Shown here: positions 1 to 7,635 of the stretch, one piece after another
Layout of the letters: every line of letters starts with the position of its first letter
How positions within the stretch are numbered: position 1 is the first letter of the stretch
Source: Thalassospira sp. MCCC 1A01428
GTDB lineage: Bacteria; Pseudomonadota; Alphaproteobacteria; Rhodospirillales; Thalassospiraceae
DNA: 64,000 bases
Reading direction: 5' to 3'
Assembly: GCF_002115825.1 (NCBI RefSeq)
Contig: NZ_JFJZ01000015.1
Coordinates: 1 to 64,000 of the forward strand
Made by a program: the position numbers and the translations under genes
The notes under the pieces: generated by a model
Told to the model about the DNA's origin: nothing
Database searches by the model: none
Seen by the model: the letters and a program-made list of their open reading frames with translations, nothing else

Positions 1-113
1 GTTAAAAATGGGGGGATTACCAGCTGATCGCGATAAAAACAGGTGTCACCTTCGAGGCAAACAGGGATGTTTGGCCCGTCTTGCGTGATCAGGGCTGTTA
101 AAAAGCCGGTCAT
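1..113 (-). CDS. Start of a probable AMP-ligase of the aryl polyene cluster (partial)
   Basis: An ATG at 113 overlaps the stop of the preceding membrane-protein gene in the ATGA arrangement and opens a frame that runs without a stop to the window edge (37 codons, beginning MTGFLTALITQDGP). The tight coupling shows it is the next gene of the operon. In described aryl polyene clusters the gene after the COG4648 membrane protein is an acyl-CoA synthetase-like AMP-ligase that activates the aryl starter acid, so that is the inferred identity. The visible residues alone carry no diagnostic motif. The gene continues beyond the left edge. Confidence 0.5.
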   Translation of the reverse strand, partial: MTGFLTALITQDGPNIPVCLEGDTCFYRDQLVIPPFL

Positions 114-697
114 TGACCCTGTTTCCTGTTTTCATGTCGACGACGCAGCCAGTGGCGTACCGGCCATTCGCCAATAAATAAAATGCCGATCAGCCCATAG
201 GAAACAATGCCGTTATAAATTGTCCATTGTTCCAGTGTGCCCCATAAAACGGTGGCGGTACTTATGGCTGCATTAGCCACGAAAAAACCCACCCATACAC
301 GGGTCAGGCACCGGGTATAGGCAATGCCATAATCATCAAGATCGGGATGGCGCAGGCGGGCAAACCGTTCGATCATGGGGGGCGGATATTTAAGTGTTGC
401 GCCAAATACCCCGGCCAGCGCCAGGCTGATGAATACCGGGTAAAGTCGCAAAGCCTGCATTTGCGCGTAATAGCCAATAACGGCAATAAGTGCGGCAATC
501 GCCAGGGTAACAATTGCCGCTGCAATACGGGCTGATACCAGAAACAACACCGCACGCGCCACAATCAAACCCAAAAGGCCCCACAGAAGATAGCGGGCCG
601 AAAAACGGGTTAACCCGTAATATGCCAACACCGGATAGCCAAGGCCGATCAGGGCCAGTAGCCCGGCAAAAACCCGTTTAGGTATTGACCAGGGCAT
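110..697 (-). CDS. COG4648-type inner-membrane protein of aryl polyene cluster
   Basis: About 195 residues with six to seven hydrophobic helices and a basic C-terminus (RHWLRRRHENRKQ). Small membrane proteins of this kind follow the paired acyl carrier proteins in aryl polyene clusters; their exact job is not established. The frame is open further upstream to a TTG and two ATG codons at 713-721, but the ATG at 695-697 (MPWSIPKRV) gives a protein that starts just before the first membrane helix and overlaps the upstream carrier-protein gene by only 20 bases, so I prefer it. The stop overlaps the next start by 4 bases. Identity rests on position and membrane character. Confidence 0.7.
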   Translation of the reverse strand: MPWSIPKRVFAGLLALIGLGYPVLAYYGLTRFSARYLLWGLLGLIVARAVLFLVSARIAAAIVTLAIAALIAVIGYYAQMQALRLYPVFISLALAGVFGATLKYPPPMIERFARLRHPDLDDYGIAYTRCLTRVWVGFFVANAAISTATVLWGTLEQWTIYNGIVSYGLIGILFIGEWPVRHWLRRRHENRKQGQ

Positions 698-941
698 GGA
701 TTTTTTCGACCACATCATCAACCGTGCGCACCGACTTGAATTCCATTGCCGGAATTTTCTTGCCGACCCTTTCCTGAAATTTGACGATCAGGTCTACGGC
801 ATCAATGCTGTCAAGATCCAGGTCTTCCATCAGGCGGGCATCGGGCGAAATGCTTTCGCTGGGCACTTCAAACAGATCGACCAGATAATCGTGCAATTGC
901 TGATACACTTCCTGGCGCGAATGCAATGTCGTGACTGTCAT
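678..941 (-). CDS. Acyl carrier protein (second of a pair)
   Basis: An 87-residue acidic protein with the phosphopantetheine attachment motif DLDLDSIDAVDL at about residues 41-52; the serine of DSID is the site to which the 4'-phosphopantetheine arm is attached. Carrier proteins of this type hold the growing acyl chain during aryl polyene assembly. The ATG at 939-941 overlaps the stop of the upstream carrier protein (ATGA), preceded by a strong GGGGGAAG ribosome site. The phosphopantetheinyl transferase at 3401 is the obvious candidate for activating it. Two adjacent carrier proteins are typical of aryl polyene loci (ApeE/ApeF-like). Confidence 0.92.
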   Translation of the reverse strand: MTVTTLHSRQEVYQQLHDYLVDLFEVPSESISPDARLMEDLDLDSIDAVDLIVKFQERVGKKIPAMEFKSVRTVDDVVEKIHALVNT

Positions 942-1201
942 GGCTTCCCCCGCGACATTTCAATAAATTTTGCCAGATTATGCACGGATGCAAAATGGGT
1001 TTTCACATCGTCGCTTTTGGCATCAATGCGCACATCGTATTTTTTTTGCAGGGCAACGCCCAGTTCCAGTGCATCAATCGAGTCCAGGCCCAACCCCTCG
1101 ACAAACAGGGCCTCGTGACTGTCGATATCCTCGACAGTCAGATCCTCAAGATTGAGGGTCTCGATAATGAAGGTTTTCAGTTCGCTCTCAAGCGTGGTCA
1201 T
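938..1201 (-). CDS. Acyl carrier protein (first of a pair)
   Basis: An 87-residue protein with the motif GLGLDSIDALELG at about residues 36-48, the serine being the phosphopantetheine site. It resembles but is clearly not identical to the neighbouring carrier protein, so the two probably have different partners, as described for the paired carriers of aryl polyene synthases. Its start lies 14 bases inside the acyltransferase gene and its stop overlaps the next carrier-protein start by 4 bases, so the genes are translationally coupled. Confidence 0.92.
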   Translation of the reverse strand: MTTLESELKTFIIETLNLEDLTVEDIDSHEALFVEGLGLDSIDALELGVALQKKYDVRIDAKSDDVKTHFASVHNLAKFIEMSRGKP

Positions 1202-2003
1202 GGTTTAGCCTGCTGCAGAAATAGTGTTTTATGACCGCCGTTAATGCACGGGCCCGACGGGCGCGCACGTCTGACAGGTCAATTCCCCCCGTAGCGGATA
1301 TGGTCGATCCGACACGAACATTATATCGTATTTTTGATGGTGGTATGCGGTACCACGGCGTCCCCTTTTTCAGGGTATCGTGATTACAGCGCACAATCAC
1401 AGGAATCAAGTCGGCAGGTGCAGTAATCGCAATATTTGCAACACCGCGCTGCAACGGACCCAGTTTTTCGCCACTGGCAGTGCGCGTACCTTCGGGGAAA
1501 ATCATCACGCAATCACCTTCACGCAAATGGCGGGCAGCATCGGCAACCAGTTTTTCGGGGTTGTCATCATTGCGAATAAACCCGGCTGCACGCACCACAC
1601 CGGCCATAAACGGGTTACGAAACAACTGGTGTTTTACGACGCATTGGCAGCGGTCCATTTGTGCCAGAATAATCACAACATCAAGCAGGGTGGGGTGGTT
1701 GGCGATAATCAGCTTGCCATGTGCGGCCAGCAGTTTTTCGCGGCCTTCGATATGTACCGATGCGACCCCGGTAACATCAAGAATGAAACAGAACAGTCGA
1801 AAACTGCGGCAAATAACAAGTTGTGCCACCTTGCGCCGTTTTGCCCGGTTTTGCAGCAGTAACATCAGCAAGGGAAACAATGTCAGGGCCAGCAAAAGGG
1901 CGCCGCCGCCAAACAGGCAAAAAGCCATACCGGTGGCAAAAAGCCGCCATGCCTGACTGGTTTTATAGGCCACTTTCCCCAAGGTGAACCGCACCTTATC
2001 CAT
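1188..2003 (-). CDS. PlsC-type lysophospholipid acyltransferase
   Basis: A 271-residue protein with the acyltransferase motifs NHPTLLDVV (the NHx4D catalytic block) and FPEGTRTASG (substrate binding), after an N-terminal hydrophobic segment. Such enzymes move an acyl chain from a carrier to a lipid acceptor at the inner membrane; in aryl polyene clusters the homologue (ApeD-like) is thought to attach the polyene or a lipid chain. I use the ATG at 2001-2003 (MDKVRFTLG); the longer reading needs a TTG at 2024. It overlaps the ketosynthase gene by 8 bases and the next carrier gene by 14. Confidence 0.88.
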   Translation of the reverse strand: MDKVRFTLGKVAYKTSQAWRLFATGMAFCLFGGGALLLALTLFPLLMLLLQNRAKRRKVAQLVICRSFRLFCFILDVTGVASVHIEGREKLLAAHGKLIIANHPTLLDVVIILAQMDRCQCVVKHQLFRNPFMAGVVRAAGFIRNDDNPEKLVADAARHLREGDCVMIFPEGTRTASGEKLGPLQRGVANIAITAPADLIPVIVRCNHDTLKKGTPWYRIPPSKIRYNVRVGSTISATGGIDLSDVRARRARALTAVIKHYFCSRLNHDHA

Positions 2004-2811
2004 TGCGCACCATATGCCATGCAAAACTGCGCCCGGCCAAAAGGCACGATGTCGGCGCGGGGGGGGACGGCGGGGTATCGCAGGGATGACTGTTTTTTAA
2101 AAAGTCCGCCATCATGCGGGCGTGGGTGCGGGCAAAGGGTGGCTGCGGGGCGACATCATCGGGGGCGACGGGCCGGGGTTCAAAACAAAAGGCGGCACCC
2201 GGCGCGGGTGTGGTCGCGGTGTTAGACAGGGGGGATGTCATGATCATTGCAAAGGCAGTGCCCCTTGTGCCTTCGGGGTCGTTTTGGGCATATACATCGG
2301 GCAGGGCAAGGTCGATATAGACAATGGCAACCGGGCTGTGCGGATCGTCCGACAATTGGGATAATGTCTCGGTCAGGGCGGCGACAAAGCTGTCATTTCC
2401 GGCTGATATGGCGCTGTGTGACTGGGTAATGGCCCAATTGATGGAGGCAACCCCGACCAGGGCATTATGCACTGACATGCTGAAATCGGCAGGCGAAGGG
2501 ATTTCTTCGCGGGCAATCTGGCCCAGAAGTTTCAGGGTGCGTTCAATATTGCCGTGTCGGGATGCAAAAACAACCCGGGTATTGCACACGTCATGGGTGC
2601 TTGCACCTTCAAGAACGCGGCCTAAAACTTCGGCGCTGGCGCGGCCAAACAGGTCCAGGCGACGACGCCAGGCAGGGGCAATGCCCCGTGCCAGGTCTTT
2701 TTTATCTATCCCGGTTGGCTGCCCGTTTGACATATGTGTCATCAGGGTAGGGTATTCTGCGTGATCCTGCAACAGCGCCCATTTGGGAATATAAACCGGG
2801 ATAGATTGCAT
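1996..2811 (-). CDS. Beta-ketoacyl synthase-like protein (chain-length-factor type)
   Basis: A 271-residue protein resembling the shortened N-terminal ketosynthase domain (Ketoacyl-synt_2 type) that heads aryl polyene operons. It has the thiolase-fold start MQSIPVYIPKWAL and a segment VHNALVGVASI followed by SHSAISAGNDSF. At the position where active ketosynthases carry the catalytic cysteine the sequence reads SAISAG, so it is probably a non-catalytic partner that shapes chain length, and it is much shorter than the 400-plus residues of a full condensing enzyme. The gene starts at ATG 2811 with AAGGAA upstream. It is the first clear biosynthetic gene of the operon. Confidence 0.75.
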   Translation of the reverse strand: MQSIPVYIPKWALLQDHAEYPTLMTHMSNGQPTGIDKKDLARGIAPAWRRRLDLFGRASAEVLGRVLEGASTHDVCNTRVVFASRHGNIERTLKLLGQIAREEIPSPADFSMSVHNALVGVASINWAITQSHSAISAGNDSFVAALTETLSQLSDDPHSPVAIVYIDLALPDVYAQNDPEGTRGTAFAMIMTSPLSNTATTPAPGAAFCFEPRPVAPDDVAPQPPFARTHARMMADFLKNSHPCDTPPSPPAPTSCLLAGRSFAWHMVRNG

Positions 2812-2825
2812 CTTGGAACTGTTCC

Positions 2826-3227
2826 TTACGAAGACATTGCCACTTTGGCAGCAACTTCGCGCTGGATATCAATCTTCAGGTTATTGACCCAGCGGTTATA
2901 ATTTTTATGAATGGTGCCACCACTATATTTCAGGTTGGTGCTATCCACATACAGAATTGAAAAATCGTGCTGGGTAAAATCAATTTCGACCTTGGCAACA
3001 TGGTCACGCGGGGCGTAGGTGGCGGTTAATTTGCCGGTCGCAAGTTTTTTGACAGTCCATTCGCGTGCGGTGGCCGCCGTGATGATGGCGTCTTCAATCT
3101 GGTCCATGGCCAGGTTTTGTGCTGCGTCGGGAAAGGGTTGACGTTCGACCTGGGCAATCGGGGCGGTGCAGGCAACAACCAGCAAGGTTAACATGCTGAA
3201 CATGGCAATTTTGACTGAACGCATCAT
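2826..3227 (-). CDS. Small lipoprotein at the head of the aryl polyene operon
   Basis: A 133-residue protein with a signal peptide ending in the lipobox LLVVAC (cysteine at about residue 20), so it should be lipidated and anchored in the membrane facing the periplasm. The rest is a small soluble domain with no motif I recognise. The start ATG 3227 has AGGAG 8 bases upstream. It ends 14 bases before the ketosynthase-like gene, so it probably belongs to the same transcript. Its function is unknown. Confidence 0.75.
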   Translation of the reverse strand: MMRSVKIAMFSMLTLLVVACTAPIAQVERQPFPDAAQNLAMDQIEDAIITAATAREWTVKKLATGKLTATYAPRDHVAKVEIDFTQHDFSILYVDSTNLKYSGGTIHKNYNRWVNNLKIDIQREVAAKVAMSS

Positions 3228-3400
3228 GAAGGGGGCTCCTTATTGCGAAATGTTTGAGGTTGGGTTTAAAAATATGCGTTTGGACAGGCGCAGCAGGTTG
3301 TTTTTGAGCATTTGATAACCTGTTGTAGGGCATTGAAACAGAACAAGTAAACAGGGCAGTAGTGTGGTCTGTTTGATAATTTGATAAATGGGACGGGCAA

Positions 3401-3988
3401 ATGCAGATCAAAACAGCCTTTAACGGGAACGTCTTTTGGGCGTGGCAAAGGCTGGAAAATTTGCCCCGGGACCGGGTTTTGCGCCGTAAGGTGACGTCGC
3501 AGTGTGCCCGTGTTGCCGTGTGCGATTTGGCGGCAAATGTTACCGGCGAAACCGGTTTGTCCTATCATCGCAATGATAACGGCAAACCGGTTTTGCAACG
3601 GGCCAGTGGTGCCGGGTCCTATGGGGTTAGCATCACCCATAGCGGCGACATTTTCGCCGTGGCTTTTTGTCGCACGGGCCAGGTTGGCATTGATGTTGAA
3701 TATCGTGACCCGGGGCGCAACATATCCCGGCTGGAAAAATGGTTGTTTGGCACAGGGCGGCGGGTGGACCCGAACCAATTGGATGAAAACCGGATGCGTC
3801 AGATTGAAAATGACCCGCGCCAGTTTGATTTTTACCAGCAATGGTGCGTTTACGAGGCCATTTTCAAATGTACAGCCATTAACGACCCGGCCCTGCGGCT
3901 ACCTGCCGATACCTGTTATCTTGATGAATGGGATGATTTTTCCGGTGCGCTGGTTTGGCAATGCCAGGGCGTTGGCGCAGAATTTTAA
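3401..3988 (+). CDS. 4'-phosphopantetheinyl transferase (Sfp type)
   Basis: A 195-residue protein with the two family signatures: GIDVEYRDPGRNI (magnesium-binding IDVE) near residue 95 and WCVYEAIFKC near residue 150. It would transfer phosphopantetheine from coenzyme A to the serine of the two carrier proteins encoded at 678-1201. In the second motif the usual WxxKEAxxK has tyrosine in place of the first lysine, while the glutamate and the second lysine are kept. It is divergent from the lipoprotein gene, with 173 bases between them to hold both promoters. Its position makes it the dedicated activator of the polyene carriers, but it could also serve fatty-acid synthesis. Confidence 0.85.
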   Translation: MQIKTAFNGNVFWAWQRLENLPRDRVLRRKVTSQCARVAVCDLAANVTGETGLSYHRNDNGKPVLQRASGAGSYGVSITHSGDIFAVAFCRTGQVGIDVEYRDPGRNISRLEKWLFGTGRRVDPNQLDENRMRQIENDPRQFDFYQQWCVYEAIFKCTAINDPALRLPADTCYLDEWDDFSGALVWQCQGVGAEF

Positions 3989-4166
3989 TGTGTTGGCATG
4001 TTGGCAAGAATTATTACAACTGTTTTGCGTGCGGATAATTTTGGGTATGATGGGGCATCTCATCATTTCGGCAGCAGGCGCCGCTATCCGCAATATTGGT
4101 TAAATATCTGATATTTGGTTTTTGCCGGATACGCGCTTTGCTGCCTTTCCAGACAGGAGACGGCAT

Positions 4167-5147
4167 ATGGACTATGTTAAATTTGGTTCTACCGGCTTGG
4201 AAGTATCGCGCCTGTGCCTGGGCTGCATGACCTATGGTGAACCTGATCGTGGCCCGCACCCCTGGACCCTGCCCGAAGACGAAAGCAGGCCGATTATTCG
4301 CAAGGCCCTGGAAGCCGGGATTAATTTTCTTGATACGGCCAATATCTATTCTGCCGGGTCGTCGGAAGAAATTATTGGCCGCGCGATCAAGGATTTTACC
4401 CGTCGCGAAGATGTGGTTCTGGCAACCAAGGTGTTTAACCGTATGCGTCCTGGCCCCAATGGGGCGGGCCTGTCGCGCAAGGCGATTTTTGATGAAATTG
4501 ATGCCAGTTTGAAAAGGCTGGGCACCGATTATGTTGATCTATACCAGATCCATCGCTGGGATTATGGCACCCCGATTGAAGAAACCCTTGAAGCCCTGCA
4601 TGACGTGGTCAAGGCGGGCAAGGCGCGTTATATCGGCGCTTCGTCCATGTATGCGTGGCAGTTTGCCAAGGCGTTATATGTATCGCGCGCCAATGGCTGG
4701 ACGCCGTTTGTCAGTATGCAAAATCATTTGAATTTGCTGTACCGCGAAGAAGAACGCGAAATGCTGCCGCTTTGTGCGGATCAGAAAATTGCCGTGATAC
4801 CGTGGAGCCCGATGGCCCGCGGCAAACTGACCCGCGACTGGGATGAAAAAACCAACCGCGATGAAAAGGACGAAGTCAGCAAACGGTTATATGAACATAC
4901 ACAGGGTGCCGATCATAAAGTGGTTGATGCCGTCGGTGAGGTCGCCAAAGAACGCGGGGTTCCGCGCGCACAGGTGGCTTTGGCGTGGCTGTTGCAAAAA
5001 GACGGCGTTACAGCACCAATTGTCGGCGCATCCAAACCGCATCATTTGGATGATGCGGTCGCAGCGATGACGCTGGGGTTAAGTGATGATGAAATCGCCC
5101 GGCTTGAAGCCCCTTATGTGCCCCATGCGGTGGCCGGGTTTAAATAA
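4167..5147 (+). CDS. Aldo/keto reductase
   Basis: A 326-residue NADPH-dependent oxidoreductase of the aldo/keto reductase barrel family. It opens with MDYVKFGSTGLEVSRLCLG and contains the signatures NFLDTANIYSAG (catalytic Asp and Tyr), ATKVF (Lys) and DLYQIHRWD (His), followed by WSPMARGKL and the nucleotide-binding GASKPHHLDDAV. The sequence is closest in style to the YajO/GPR subgroup. The frame extends upstream to 4122, but AGGAG at 4155-4159 points to the ATG at 4167. It is followed by a strong terminator, so it is probably monocistronic. Substrate not predictable. Confidence 0.92.
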   Translation: MDYVKFGSTGLEVSRLCLGCMTYGEPDRGPHPWTLPEDESRPIIRKALEAGINFLDTANIYSAGSSEEIIGRAIKDFTRREDVVLATKVFNRMRPGPNGAGLSRKAIFDEIDASLKRLGTDYVDLYQIHRWDYGTPIEETLEALHDVVKAGKARYIGASSMYAWQFAKALYVSRANGWTPFVSMQNHLNLLYREEEREMLPLCADQKIAVIPWSPMARGKLTRDWDEKTNRDEKDEVSKRLYEHTQGADHKVVDAVGEVAKERGVPRAQVALAWLLQKDGVTAPIVGASKPHHLDDAVAAMTLGLSDDEIARLEAPYVPHAVAGFK

Positions 5148-5170
5148 CATTTGCGGGTTTTATCGCCCCA

Positions 5171-5201
5171 AACACCCGGTCATTCTGGCCGGGTGTTTTT
5201 T
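5171..5201 (+). terminator. Rho-independent terminator after the aldo/keto reductase
   Basis: Stem AACACCCGG / CCGGGTGTT with a 9-base loop, followed by six T residues, 23 bases after the stop codon. Confidence 0.9.
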
Positions 5202-5239
5202 ATGGGCACAACTTTTATTTTTCAATCTTGCGATAGGGG

Positions 5240-5407
5240 GGCGATGTCGGCTTTGCTGAAACCCTGCGGGCGGATATCGCACATGTGATGTCGCCCTTGG
5301 GCGATAATGGTGTAAGCGAAGCCCTGTTTGATGTCGCTGAACTTTCCCACATTGGTCTTGAACTGAGGGTCGCAGAAATAAAATCACATCAGGCCCCGCC
5401 TGCCTGA
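5240..5407 (+). pseudogene. Possible 3' remnant of an unidentified gene
   Basis: The 405 bases between the reductase and the M20 gene hold a plus-strand frame of 55 codons that reads like real protein (includes RADIAHVMSPLGDNG and LSHIGLELRVAEI) and ends at TGA 5405-5407. It is preceded by an in-frame TAG at 5234 and has no convincing start or ribosome site, so if it is coding at all it is the tail of a decayed gene. I cannot name the parent family. Confidence 0.3.
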
Positions 5408-5411
5408 TGTG
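5385..5411 (+). terminator. Perfect 10-bp hairpin overlapping the end of the remnant frame
   Basis: CACATCAGGC and GCCTGATGTG form a perfect 10-base-pair stem with a 7-base loop at the stop of the remnant. A short T run (GTTTTTATG) follows about 12 bases later, so it may be a weak terminator; position fits the end of the decayed gene. Confidence 0.45.
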
Positions 5412-5552
5412 GGCAGGGCCCGTTTTTATGCCATGTCGTTGTTTTGCCAGCCGGCAAGGTCATTCGCTGATGTGGTCGGGTGGGGCAACTGTTTTAAGGC
5501 CGATATTGGCGGGTGGCACTGGCATCTAAAAGGGCGAGTGCCATATCCGGTT

Positions 5553-6716
5553 TCAGGGGGCTTCGACCAGGGCGGCAAAGTATGATGCGCCATATGGCAG
5601 GGCGTCGTTGTTAAAATCGAACCATGCGCTGTGAAGGATACGGGCATTGTCATCCGGGCCATTGCCGATCCAGCCGTAACATCCGGGCCGGTCTTCAAGC
5701 ATGAAGGCGAAATCCTCGACAATCATGGTTTGGGGCGGATTTGTATCAACCTTGTTAAATACCGATAACCCGGCAGCTTCGGCCGTAAGGGCTGCTGCGT
5801 GCGAATTTATCAGGGTTGGATATTGCTGATGGTAGGAGAGTTTGCATTGCGCGCCGGTTGACAAGGCAATGCCATCGATAATCCGGCGTATTGCCGGTTC
5901 GGCGGCGGCGCGTGCGGCGGGCGAAAATGCCCGGACCGTGCCGCAAATGGTTACCTTGTTTGGCAAAACATTATAGGCGTCGCCGCCGTGAATTTGCGTT
6001 GCGCTGACAACGATCGCGTCAAGGGGGTCTATGTTGCGGGCGGAAACTTGCTGAAGGGCGACCAGAATGTGCCCGGCGGTTAACACAACATCAGCCCCTT
6101 TTTGCGGCTGGGCGGCGTGCATTCCGGTTGCTGTTACCTCGATTTCAAAGCTGTCGCCTGATGCCATCATCGGGCCAGCTTTTACCGCAAAGGTGCCGAT
6201 ATCCATTCCCGGCCAGTTGTGAATGCCATAAATTTCGTCGCACTGAAATTTTGTAAACAGGCCTTCGCGGATCATGCGGGCTGCGCCGCCGTCTTTACCG
6301 CCCATTTCCTCGGCTGGCTGGAAAATAAAAACAACGCGACCTGCAAAATTTTTGGTTTCGGCAAGATAGCGCGCCGCACCCAGCAGCATGGTGGTGTGCC
6401 CGTCATGCCCGCAGGCGTGCATAACACCCTTGTTTACCGAACGATGGGCAAAATCGTTGCGTTCTTCAATTGCCAATGCGTCCATGTCGGCACGCAACCC
6501 GATGGAGCGGGCGCCCTTTCTGTTGCCATAAAGAACCCCGACAACCCCGGTTCCTCCAACGCCTTCGGTGACCTCGATCCCATAGGATCGTAACTTTTGC
6601 GCAACAAATCTGGCGGTTTCATATTCCTGATAGGAAAGTTCGGGATTGGCGTGCAAATGATGCCGCCACTGGCTCATTTCGGTGTGAAATTCGGCTATTC
6701 TGTTGATGATGGGCAT
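5553..6716 (-). CDS. M20 family amidohydrolase (hippurate hydrolase-like)
   Basis: A 387-residue zinc peptidase-family hydrolase of the M20D group, which cleaves N-acyl or amide bonds of amino-acid conjugates in the cytoplasm. Visible motifs are LRADMDALAI, MHACGHDGHTTMLLG (metal-binding), FQPAEEMGGKDG (catalytic Glu pair) and GIHNWPGMDIGT. In the dimerisation-domain motif, usually GHAAxPHxG, this protein reads GMHAAQPQKG, so the second conserved histidine is glutamine. The gene overlaps the end of the upstream GntR gene by 22 bases, so the two form an operon and the regulator probably responds to the substrate of this enzyme. Confidence 0.9.
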   Translation of the reverse strand: MPIINRIAEFHTEMSQWRHHLHANPELSYQEYETARFVAQKLRSYGIEVTEGVGGTGVVGVLYGNRKGARSIGLRADMDALAIEERNDFAHRSVNKGVMHACGHDGHTTMLLGAARYLAETKNFAGRVVFIFQPAEEMGGKDGGAARMIREGLFTKFQCDEIYGIHNWPGMDIGTFAVKAGPMMASGDSFEIEVTATGMHAAQPQKGADVVLTAGHILVALQQVSARNIDPLDAIVVSATQIHGGDAYNVLPNKVTICGTVRAFSPAARAAAEPAIRRIIDGIALSTGAQCKLSYHQQYPTLINSHAAALTAEAAGLSVFNKVDTNPPQTMIVEDFAFMLEDRPGCYGWIGNGPDDNARILHSAWFDFNNDALPYGASYFAALVEAP

Positions 6717-7357
6717 TCCCTGGGGTTCCTGTTTCGAATGTCATGATGGGCCGATTGTAAATGCGTGCCAAGCAATGCAATCGCGCCGGTTTCGTCGCCC
6801 TTTTTGCACGCTTCAAGCAATTGCCGGTGTTCCGCCGCCGACTTTTCGGGCCGGGCGACAATTGAGCTTGCGATGACCTCGGCAAGGGCCGACGCCCTGT
6901 TGAGATGTTCGATGGTGCGTAACAGCGTGTGTCGGTTCGAGGGGCGATATAGCGCGTCGTGAAAGGTCCAGTTCAAATCGGAAAGGCGCGAGGGCTGCTG
7001 TTCGTTTTCGGCGGCATCAAGCGCCATTTCGGCGGCGGCAAAATCAAGTTTGGTGTGATGTTGAAAGGCCGATTTCAGGGCAAGCGGTTCAAGCAGCATC
7101 CGCATTGCAAACAGATCATCGACCATTCCAGGGTCGGGCTTTGCAACGCGAGCCCCTTTAAATCCGGTTGTTTCAACCAGTCCGTTTTCGGCAAGTGATT
7201 GCAAGGCGTGCCGCAACGGAGTGCGGCTGACATTAAGATGTTCTGATAGCGCCTCCTGCCGCAATGGCTGGCCGGGTTGAAATGTGCCGTTCAGGATTAA
7301 GGTTCTGATTTTGTCGGCAATCGATTCTGCCTGTGTTTTATTTGTATCCGAAACCAT
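6695..7357 (-). CDS. GntR family regulator (FCD domain)
   Basis: About 220 residues: an N-terminal winged helix (IRTLILNGTFQPGQPLRQ, then LSEHLNVSRTPLRHALQSL) and a C-terminal all-helical FCD ligand-binding domain. FCD regulators usually repress a neighbouring catabolic operon and release DNA when they bind a small acid. The ATG at 7355-7357 (MVSDTNK) is preferred to the TTG at 7369. The start region overlaps a TTGTATCC element and a second copy lies just upstream, consistent with autoregulation. It is co-transcribed with the overlapping M20 amidohydrolase gene. Confidence 0.88.
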   Translation of the reverse strand: MVSDTNKTQAESIADKIRTLILNGTFQPGQPLRQEALSEHLNVSRTPLRHALQSLAENGLVETTGFKGARVAKPDPGMVDDLFAMRMLLEPLALKSAFQHHTKLDFAAAEMALDAAENEQQPSRLSDLNWTFHDALYRPSNRHTLLRTIEHLNRASALAEVIASSIVARPEKSAAEHRQLLEACKKGDETGAIALLGTHLQSAHHDIRNRNPRECPSSTE

Positions 7358-7446
7358 AATTGTATCCAATATTGATTTAAGGGTGTGTTGTCAACGCCAA
7401 ATTCGTACCAGAACTCGCGCATGTCGGCCTGTTGAATTTGATACAA
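7342..7446. promoter_or_regulatory. Candidate GntR operator cluster
   Basis: Three copies of the half-site TTGTATC occur around the regulator start: TTGTATCC at 7342-7349, ATTGTATCCAAT at 7359-7370 (arms ATTG/CAAT, one base from the palindrome TTGTATACAA), and the reverse copy GATACAA at 7440-7446. FCD-type GntR proteins often bind TTGTATACAA-like sites, and the unrelated GntR gene at 24383 has exactly such a palindrome. Binding is inferred. Confidence 0.5.
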
Positions 7447-7635
7447 AAAAGCGAGACGCACGGCTTTTGCGTCAAAGGCGGGCGACAAAAAGCCATATCG
7501 AAACCGGTGGGATGCGTGGTTGCAATCTGTACTTTGGCTGGGCCAAAGCAATGCACCGTTGCCCTGAACTGCCTTGATTGATGGCACTATTTACGTGGAG
7601 CATTTGGGGGATGTAGGGCATGATTTGCGGTTAAA

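Noticed and set aside
3266-3841. 191-codon open frame antisense to the phosphopantetheinyl transferase
   Set aside because: The plus strand has clear transferase motifs; the antisense product has none.
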